Positions 55,818 through 64,000 of a stretch of DNA of 64,000 bases are shown piece after piece; position 1 is the first letter of the stretch, and the number at the start of each line of letters is the position of its first letter. Under the pieces are notes generated by a model. The model saw only the letters and a list, made by a program, of their open reading frames with translations, was not told the origin of the DNA and ran no database searches. This stretch comes from Theristus sp. LFF4_11 (taxonomy: Eukaryota; Nematoda; Chromadorea; Monhysterida; Xyalidae). The stretch is taken from positions 1 to 64,000 of the forward strand of contig JASANC010003706.1 in NCBI GenBank assembly GCA_030248135.1, read 5' to 3'. Both the position numbers and the translations under genes were made by a program.

Positions 55818-58703
55818 AGTTCAAGAAGTATTGTGATTTTGTCTAGTTTGCTGCCGAGTTTGGCGGATATAGTACATTTGTTTAAACTTGCCACTTTGTT
55901 CGCAGAACACAGAGCATACAAAACTTCGTTTATGATTAATTTGGCGTTTGAGCATTTTAATCTTTAATATTTCAGATACTGTCAGAAGAACGAGTTGTTT
56001 TCATCTCATGAACACACCATGTTTTCTTTCAACTCTGACCCCGTTCCTTCTTTTGCGTGCTTTATATTCTGCGGAAAAAAACTGACATGTTTAGACAAAC
56101 CTACTGTAGTTGCTGATCGGCGCTATAGTGCGGGTTTGTTGAGGATTGATTGTTGAGGTTATGTTTATTATTGTTCGTTCATGAATTTTGTGATTTCTTC
56201 CATACCGGTTTTTGCATTGTTTTCATTGTTTCGTTTTCCTTTGCAGCTTTTGTTATTTCTTTCTAAACTTAATACAATTGTTGGCTGAGATAAAAAGATG
56301 AATAAGTAAATGTTCATTAACTAGAGTGAATAGTGGGAGCCCACCCATGTTCATGTTCCCAATGGACTGTGTTTGAAACGAGCAACTACCACGCAACGCT
56401 TCATAAGGCCAAGGAATGTGAATGAGAGAATGTGAAATCCGAATCCGATACGACAAAAATCAGCTCACTTGCACCAATTCACGCAGGTGTGTGTTCAATT
56501 GCGGCTCTCTTATTGCGGCCTGAACAATTGCATCCTGCTCACTGCGCACTGGAGAATTCCGCCCCGGAGAATTCCGGCCTTGCGGCCCAGCGAATGTTTC
56601 GTGAGCAATAGTAAACCACCTGTACCATTTTTCGTGATCTTTGATGAAACCAAAAATGACCACAAACAAACAAACCATGGCAAAACATTTTTTCAAAAAC
56701 TCAGGTTTCCGAAGAGCCTTCATACAAAAGGCTTGGCTTAGGAGACCAACAGCAACTTTGCTTAGTTTTGGGATTAGAGTTGTTCATTTTCATTTTCGCA
56801 ATTATTTTATACTAGCAGATAACCCGTGCCTACGGCACGGTTAGCTGACAAAATACAGTTGTTATTTTTGTGTGGATTTTGGCCTTTTGACCTGTGCCCA
56901 CGACCCGGACTAAAAACGCATTGGATTTTGATTTTGAGCTGCTTCAAGCGAATGTTGTTCATTTACCATGCAATGATCGTTCATTTTCAAAGCAATTTGT
57001 AGCCGTCGATGCTTTATATCTTTTAAAAATCGCAGCATTTTCAGTTTCTTTTTGAAAACAGTTTTTTTCAACCACCGTGCTTTTGCTGAATTTGTTGCTT
57101 TCGATCACAACCTGATTTAGTCACGACAGCACTTACTTGTTACTGTGTGGTTTTGTTAACGCTGGTTTCAGCATCGATAAAAGCAACAGATTTTTTTGCC
57201 GAATTTTCAAAAATTTGCCAGTCATTTTGATTAGAGCCTGCTTTTCAATTCAACGTAATAATCTTTGATCAGCAAGCAATACAACCCGTTTAATATATGA
57301 AAAGCAATCTTTTTAATCAGCAGCAAACAACTGCCATTCCCATTTAAAAAATCAATTTTTTGATTAGCTTTTTCAATGTCGTTTAGTTATCTTATCAGTC
57401 TTTGATCAGCTGCATTGCTGTGTCATTCCCGTTTAAAGTATCAAAACACATTCTTTTTTGATCAGCAACAATTAACAGCCATTCCAGTTCAAAGTATCAA
57501 ACATCCATCTTGTTTCATTACCTTTCTATTTTATTCTTTTTATTTCGACTAGCCTGTCGTGTCAAGTCAATCTTCTGTGATCAGCTGAAATCCACTGTCA
57601 TTCCCGTTTAAAGTATGAAAACAGTATTTTTGTTCAGCCACAATTGACAGCAATTCCCGTTCAAAGTATCAAAAATTGTTTTATTAGCTTTTCAATTTCG
57701 TAATTTATTGTGCAACTGCCATTCCCGTTGAAAACATGAAAAAAACAATGTTGTTTGATCAGCAACAATCAAACCGATACCCGTTATATTAAAAGGTTAA
57801 AAAGCAAGCTGCTTCAGTCAGCGTTTTCCACTGTCATTCCTGCTCGGTAATAACTTTTCCACAGTGGTTCGGCAATTTCGTACAAAATTCAATTTGACCT
57901 CGCGTGACGATACATCAGTTCGGAAGTCCGTTTATGAGCAATGATAAACAGTGAGATTATGAAAATTACATTGTAAAAACACCTCGGCACACGCCAGTGA
58001 GAGCATTTTAGAATTGGAACCTTTTTTTGGCCCACCCTGTATTTTGTGACTTAGGCCAGCCTTTTTATTTTTGGCCTTATGTAGGCCAAACCAACTACCA
58101 AGCCGCTAAAACCACCAAGTGCGTTTTTGCGACAAAGATTGCCCACTGTTTTTTTCATCGCAAAATATTCCACACACGCCGCGTCGCATGTGCGTGTCTT
58201 CTGAATTTGCACGGTTATATTGTGGTGGGCTGTTTGCTTGTGTTGTTTTGTGTGTCCATTTTATCACTGCAAAAACAAATTCTGGCCTTAGCTTCTTCTG
58301 ATGTGTGTGTACAACCCGAAACGACGCCCAGCATACTACTGACTTTTTAACGTATCACCAATATGGGTAAATTTACATTTGTTGTTTTGGGGCGTGCTTG
58401 ATCTCTTTCAATCATTTTTACGTATCTCCATACTGTGACCATTAATTAACTCCTTGCGAAGATTATTTGCTGCAAAACCGGTGAATTATATTTTGCGATG
58501 TGTGTTCCAATGGTTATTAAACGTCATGACTTTTTTAAAGCCATTCGCATGCGCAGAAAAATGCACATGCATGGCCAAAACAATTGAATTTTTGATTTCT
58601 TTGTGTGAATCCTCCCTCACAGTCTTTGTCTCCCATGTGGTTCGTTGTGCCGACCGAATAAAAACAAAAGTGCAGAATTAAAAAAAACTATCAAAGGTCC
58701 ATA
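55818..58703. other. Spacer between Z4 and Z5
   Basis: No gene supported. Contents: inverted fragments around 56555 (GGAGAATTCCGCCCCGGAGA); a hairpin at 56811-56845; loosely repeated CATTCCCGTTTAAAGTATCAA blocks at 57330-57735; and a truncated mariner-like element G fragment at 57856-58041, followed by AT-rich sequence to the Z5 start. Confidence 0.45.
57856..58041 (+). repeat. Truncated copy of mariner-like element G
   Basis: Carries CTTTTCCACAGTGGTTCGGC and CGATACATCAGTTCGGAAG, reverse complements of the element G transposase fragment, and ends with AGAATTGGAACC..GGCCCACCCTGTA, the element G terminus. Confidence 0.7.
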
Positions 58704-61700
58704 ATGAATTTGTCGACCGACGACGAGCCGATGTGGCCAGCCAACCCATCGCCATCGTGTTGCGGTGTTCAGCTAAATAGCGAACGTGAGGCTCGTCAAC
58801 ACGTGTGCCGTCAACATCTGGGCAACTACACTGCGTTCGAGTGTGAGATGTGCCACATGCTGGCACACACCGAGCAGGACATGCAGACGCACTTTCGATA
58901 CGCACACCGCGGCAAACTTGTGGTTGGTGACTGTTGATTCTGATTTGTTTTCAAGTGTTTCAATTGTCTCCATTGTTTGTTTTCCATCCAACAGTACTGA
59001 TTTGGTATTTGTCCAGTTCTAATTTATGATTGTCAACAATGATTGGTCTGATGATTCACCAATTTTCAGCACTGTGTCTACAACGGCAACCCAGACAAGG
59101 AAGAAGAGCTGTACCAATGGATGGAGACACTGCGCACTGCCCTCACTGTCCACGCACCAAACCGATCGCTCGTTCATTCGTCGTCTCCGGCGTCGGCTGT
59201 TTCTCTGTCGACCACCAAAACCGTTGGTTCAATTTTTGTTTCTCAATTTCACAACCGCGAAATGATGCCGTCCGTTGTTATCGTGTGGTCGTTTTTCAGG
59301 GCCCAAGAGCCGCTAGTGAAAGTGACGTTTTGCCAGTGTCTGACAACATCGACTTGGTCGAATCATCTCTCCGTAGTGGCGTCCAGAACGTGTCGAGAGA
59401 GACAACAATATCAGAAAAGCCAAGCTTCCTCGCCAATAATTCCTCGTCCGTGGACTGCGGTTCATCCTCTCAAAATTCATCCGATTCGATCCCGATCGTG
59501 GTGTCGCAGCAGCATGCGATTGGTTCATTCGCCACCAGCACTCCAATGGTCGCACAGTCTGCTGTGAAACGCAGCCGTATCGCGTCGTCGTCGGACGACC
59601 AACGAGGCAAGGCCGTGTCTAGTTTTTTCTCTAGAAGTTTTGGAGTCGGAAATATTACTGGAGAGCAGAAACTTACTTCATGGAGAAGAAGAAAAGCTGT
59701 GAAAAGTGTAAATGATATAAGCAGGACTAACAAGTTGGTAATTTTGAAAAACAGTTGCGGAGAATTCCGGTTTTAGGAACGTTGGACGAATTGTGGTCGC
59801 ACTGCCAGCATTCAGCCAGTGATGAAGCTGTTGAAACAGGAACGGCTGACATGGAAATTCCTCTGGACGATGAAGATGACCAAACAAACGTCAGGGTGAT
59901 AGTTGCTCCTGTTGACAGTCCGTGTCCTGGTTAGTGATTTAGTTGATCTCCCATGATTTTATCTATTATCTTTTCGAGCGAAGGAGGCGGAGTAATGTTG
60001 AGTGATGTGTGGAAAAGCCGCACAGCTGAATAGCTGTTTCGCGCCCGAACGTAATTCGAATTAAATCGAATTTGAAATAAAATAAATTTATTCAGTGAGA
60101 AAAAATTCTGACCAGTTTTTTTCTCAATTTCTTGCATAAATCTGCCGTCAGAATACGTTCAGCTTTGTTGATTTCAAACTGCCGCGCAGCCATGAAACAT
60201 TTTCTCTATCTGTGCGTGCAAACGCACATTGGGTCTAGTTAATGTAACAAACGCACAAAGATAATAATAAAATGACTTTGTTGACTTTGACGACACGTGG
60301 AAATCAACTGTAACATAATCAGTACCAAATGAGATGCTTGAATTTTTTAAGTTGTCTGGATTTTCGAGTGCAGATTTTTGATTGTTTGAAAGTTCTCTGA
60401 CCAAGAAAGACATGCAGACATTTGAATTTCGTGTCCAGTGTCCAGGCGTTTCAGCTACAATCAGGATTTGTTTTGTTCTTTCATATTTTTTCTGCAGAAT
60501 CCGAGGGCGACACAAAAGAGTGCCGCAAGTGTGGTACGCTGATCGGCGACGGCAACCAACAGATGCACGTCATTGAGGCTCACGTGACACCACGCTGCGG
60601 CCGGTGCGAGATCGTGTTTGAGGTGAATGAGTAACTCAACTAAATGTTCAGCAAGTTTTATTGAACATAATGAGGACAAGAATTCTGCAGAAATTGCACC
60701 GTTAGTTTGAAGGTATCCATATTAAATGGCGTAAAATTTACTCATTTTTTTAAATCAACGTGTTTTTTCAAGGTGACTTTGTGTATTTCCGAGGTCATCT
60801 ACATTCACATTGAAAACCAGGTATGACCCATTGGTCGATCGTGGATTCATTACAAAATATAAAGACGTCAAAGCTGTTGATCGTGCTCAGTTGATCGAGA
60901 TCTATGGGTTTTTTTCAAAATCGCTAGGATGCAATTTGCATCCGTCAGCCAAAAAAGTTGACAAATACACTTGAATCAAAATTTTAAAACGCTAGGATTT
61001 TTTCAAGAGATTTCTCCATTTTGACTACACATTCTCGAATGGAATCTTGCGTCTTTTACCAGAAAATCGGATGCAAATGACCAAAAAGATGCAAATTGCA
61101 CCCATCTGGATGCAAAAAACCCAGATCGAGATGCTTGTTTCTTTGTAGACTGTCGACAGTTTGATCACACATCTACGCTGCGTGCACCAACGCCAGATCG
61201 GCAGCATTCGAAAATGGGTGGCGAAGCAGTTCACGCGCAACCAGTGCACCGCAACACTTTTTGAGCAGTGTTTTGGAGAGGGCGTTCAGAAGAGCTCAAA
61301 CAACTCAGTAAACTCAAGTGAGGAAGCAGGCAAGTTTCTGTTGAACCATATTTGAACCGCAACGCGCTGGTAACAGTAGCTGAATGCGTTGGAGCTTTGC
61401 CGGTTGTTGTTAATCAAGCTACAGTCGAACTCTAAATTATGGGGAATCAGCTGATTGGTTGGGATTACGGTATGCATGCTTTCTGGGCAAACCAAACTCC
61501 GCCGCCACAGCAATTTCTGCACAGAAAGCATGCATACCGTAATCCCAACCAATCAGCTGATTCCCCATAATTAAGAGTTCGACTGTGATACAATCAACAT
61601 TTTTTTCAGAAAACACAAAACAAGCGTGTGCTTCAGTTGCTGCTTCACCGTCAGCACCGGCCACGAACGATGGCCAGTCATGGTTGAAAGAGTGTCGAAC

Positions 61701-62906
61701 ATGCAAACAGAAAGTGCAGAGCATGAATGGAATGCGTTCGCACGTCACCAAGCATCTGCCGACGGGCGTTCATCGATTCCGGTGCATGTTTCTGTCGAAA
61801 GGTAGATATTATGATGCTGAATTGTGAAAATTTACGAAGTTTTGGTGAAACCGTGAATCATTGCAACGTTGAATTTCATATTTTGCTTACCAGATCCTCT
61901 ACGCTAACACTCATAAACAAACAAATATCAATTCCAGGTGTGAAACAATGCGACTTCGTTTCGGGGCGTCGCGATCATTTGTTTCAGCACATGAAACGGC
62001 AGCATGAGGTTCTACGAGCAGAATGCGACCGGTATGTGCACGTCAATGAAGAGTACGGCAAAATCGAGCAACAATTGATCGTTGAGTATTTCGCGACCGT
62101 ACGTAGTGATCAGGGCGTGCAGAAAGCACAAGAAAAACAAGCGTCACCGGTTGAACAACCGAAACAAAGAAGACCAAAACGTCCACCAAGCGTGAACGTT
62201 AATTCGGCAGTTGATAACTCTGGCTTGACAAAGTCGACGCAACTGAAATCATCAGCAGCCAAGTTGAAGCCAGGGCCGAAGAAACCACCGCATAAACTGT
62301 TGAAACCAAGTCATCATAAACTGTTGCCGATCAACAAGAAACGTTACCCGACGACGATAACGAATGAACGACAACTGGTGTCCTGTGTGAAATGCGGCAA
62401 GAAATGCAACTGGAAACCGAATGCTGTTCGTAGTCACGTTCACGTGCATCTGCCGATCAGGTGTCACACGTATCAGTGCCAATATCAGCTGACTGGTTCG
62501 TCGTTCGTTTCGTTTCATTCATTCATTTTATTTCGCAAGAATGCGGGATTCAAAATGAAGGTTCGTCGTTCGTTTCGTTCTGATTGATTTTGCGAATGCT
62601 TTGCCTAAACATGAACCTCAAAACCTTGAAAGATGAACTTTTAAAGACTTTTTCTAAAAAAACCGTTTTATATTTTCAGTGAAAAAAAACCTGGATGGTT
62701 TCTTGCAGCCTCCAAACGCTGCAAGTTCACCAACAACGCGGTCGTGGGCATTCGTGGGCATCTGCAACGTGTACACGGTGTTTCAGATGGCTTCGAAAAG
62801 CACTACCGCAACAATCGCAGTGAGATGCAGGCAACCATCGACAAACTCGTCACGCGATGTTTTCCAACGTTAAACTGGAGCGAGCAGCAAACCACGCTCT
62901 GTCAAG
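58704..62906 (+). CDS. Zinc-finger protein Z5, open at the 3' end
   Basis: Exons: 58704-58919, 59070-59147, 59300-59705, 59777-59929, 60498-60622, 61149-61329, 61610-61801, 61938-62495, 62709-62906, with compatible phases; about 702 codons so far and a phase-1 donor at 62907, so more exons lie beyond the window. Exon 1 has the CCGVQ and CEMC fingers and the same start as 42668. Exon 2 (HCVYNGNPDKEEELYQW) aligns with Z1 exon 2; exons 3-4 are a Ser-rich and then acidic linker. Then come fingers CRKC..HVIEAH and CGRC-x12-HLRCVH with box FEQCFGEG; a split module CRTC..HLP..CMFLSKGVKQC..HMKRQH with box VEYFATVR; a Lys/Pro-rich basic stretch; and a second split module CVKC..HLP..CQYQLTASKRC..HLQRVH with box TRCFPTLN. 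Exon 61149-61329 uses a GC donor (GCAAGT). Probably a nuclear nucleic-acid-binding protein. Confidence 0.76.
59965..60237 (+). repeat. Repeat family H, uninterrupted copy in a Z5 intron
   Basis: Matches 26955-27144 plus 28173-28272 end to end, providing the empty site for the hAT insertion at 27145. Lies in the intron 59930-60497. Confidence 0.8.
61422..61585. mobile_element. MITE family J, hairpin copy in the GC-AG intron of Z5
   Basis: 164 bp with inverted arms of nearly 60 bp on each side (CAGTCGAACTCTAAATTATG to CATAATTAAGAGTTCGACTG), including GGTTGGGATTACGGTATGCA and its complement. Flanked by TA on the left and TG on the right. Near-perfect arms suggest recent insertion. Confidence 0.85.
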
Positions 62907-62989
62907 GTATGAAAACGGACTTTTGCACGTTGGGCACAGACGCACAAAAAAGCACGCATCTAACACCACACACACGCGCGCTTGGAGGT

Positions 62990-63915
62990 TTCCAAACTTT
63001 TGGCCGCCATTGTATGTGCAAAGAAAAACGGGGATTTATCATGCCCATTCGCGAGCGAAGCGCTAGCGGAGCGGACAGCGGATGCAGGCATAATATGGCC
63101 CATCTGTCGTTCGCGCTAAAATTCCAAACTTTCTGTGCCTCGCATTGTGAACATAAAAGGAGCTGAGAATTTTTTCTCCTGCACACAGGTGGATAATCCA
63201 TAGGTAAGCTGTCTGCAGGAGAAATTTTTTTCGTGGTGACCTTCTGCACACGCTGTGTGCGCAAAACATCGATTCTGAATAAGCTGTTACTTATTCTTCT
63301 CCCCCCCTTTTTTTCGGCCATGTCATAAAATGTGTACGCAGTTTCAGTGATATAAAGAAAATTCTGACTATTATGAGAAAAACATTTTCTAGGGTAAAAA
63401 TCTTTGGGATTTTCAAATTTCGCATTCATTTTTTTCTCTGATGCTTCCCAAGGCTTTAAATTTAGCTTGTTTGTACAAAATTACGAAAAATGCTTATTTT
63501 GACGTGTATTTGCGATTTCTGCGCGTGAAACAAACCGTTATTTGACAAATAAAACAATTTCTAGGGGTAACCAACAACGGAGAGTTTGAATTTGATGTTT
63601 ATTTTTGAAAAAATCAAAGGAATAGTTGTTAAATAACCAAAGTCGTGACGATTTCGGGCAAATCGGCCGTGGAAATTGGCGAAATCGGTTCAAAAACAAA
63701 AAATGAGAAAGTGGTGTATTCCGGGGTAATTCAATGCGCTGATCACGGATTTCGGGTTAGTTTTTTTATGTGAGCAACTGTATATACTGAATCGTGACGA
63801 TTTCGGGCGAATCGGCCGTGGAAATTGGCGAAATCGGTCCAAAAACAAAAAAATGAGAAAACGGTGTTTTCCAGGATAATTCAATGCGCTTATTACGGAT
63901 TTTGTGTTAGTTTTT
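62990..63915 (-). mobile_element. Inverted copy of the satellite-bearing element, running off the window
   Basis: 62990-63320 matches 46440-46740 in reverse complement, and 63637-63915 holds two inverted 149-bp satellite units (GATTTCGGGCGAATCGGCCG; AATTCAATGCGCTGATCACG). In between, 63320-63636 is AT-rich with no recognised match. Inserted just after Z5 exon 62709-62906. The last 85 bp have no further call. Confidence 0.65.
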
Positions 63916-64000
63916 TCGGCGCTTTCCTATTTTAGCGTAACTTTCCACAAATAGAGTAACTTTGATATTTTAGCGTAACTTTCAACAAATAAAGTAACTT

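Overview
This is animal nuclear DNA, most likely from a nematode. Genes are split by GT-AG introns (one GC-AG), all recognised host genes read on the + strand, and one gene encodes a cuticlin-type ZP-domain protein with the C-terminal layout typical of nematodes. I cannot name the species; long, transposon-filled introns and AT-rich spacers give no closer placement. All exon models below were built by hand from splice signals, reading-frame continuity and family motifs, without transcripts.

Layout, left to right. (1) 76-3275: the 3' part of a Golgi apparatus protein 1 (GLG1/ESL-1/MG-160) gene, ending in its membrane span and a conserved RELKDR tail. (2) 7340-13163: a synaptotagmin-like tandem-C2 membrane protein that appears to lack calcium ligands. 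(3) 14968-18241: a complete nine-exon cuticlin-like ZP-domain protein. (4) About 18.4-28.6 kb: a transposon graveyard with TIR/MITE families, three copies of a hAT-type MITE with TAGGGTTAGGG ends and 8-bp target duplications, a MULE-like transposase remnant, GC-rich repeats and minisatellites. (5) 28.6-62.9 kb: a tandem cluster of diverged C2H2-type zinc-finger genes, here called Z1 to Z5. They share a two-finger module followed by a Cys-Phe-(Pro/Gly) box. In Z4 and Z5 the second finger has a Cys-x9-Cys knuckle split by an intron, usually at the same place. Z3 also carries an AT-hook. A small predicted tail-anchored protein (41563-42020) sits among them.

The introns and spacers of the zinc-finger cluster are swollen by insertions: a hAT-like element with another hAT element inside it (33.1-35.3 kb), a mariner-like element (38.4-39.5 kb), a 1-kb TIR element with a GC-rich core (43.0-44.0 kb), a 149-bp satellite array (44.1-45.9 kb), and a 5.55-kb TIR element (47.8-53.3 kb) containing a full non-LTR retrotransposon ORF. 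That ORF begins with a 2A-type ribosome-skipping motif and a PHD-like finger. The right edge of the window runs into an inverted copy of the satellite-bearing element.

The most novel-looking feature is the zinc-finger cluster: one module repeated about eleven times in five genes, with split fingers and exons that are mostly symmetric in phase 1, an arrangement that allows exon duplication. Whether this family is already described cannot be decided from the sequence alone.
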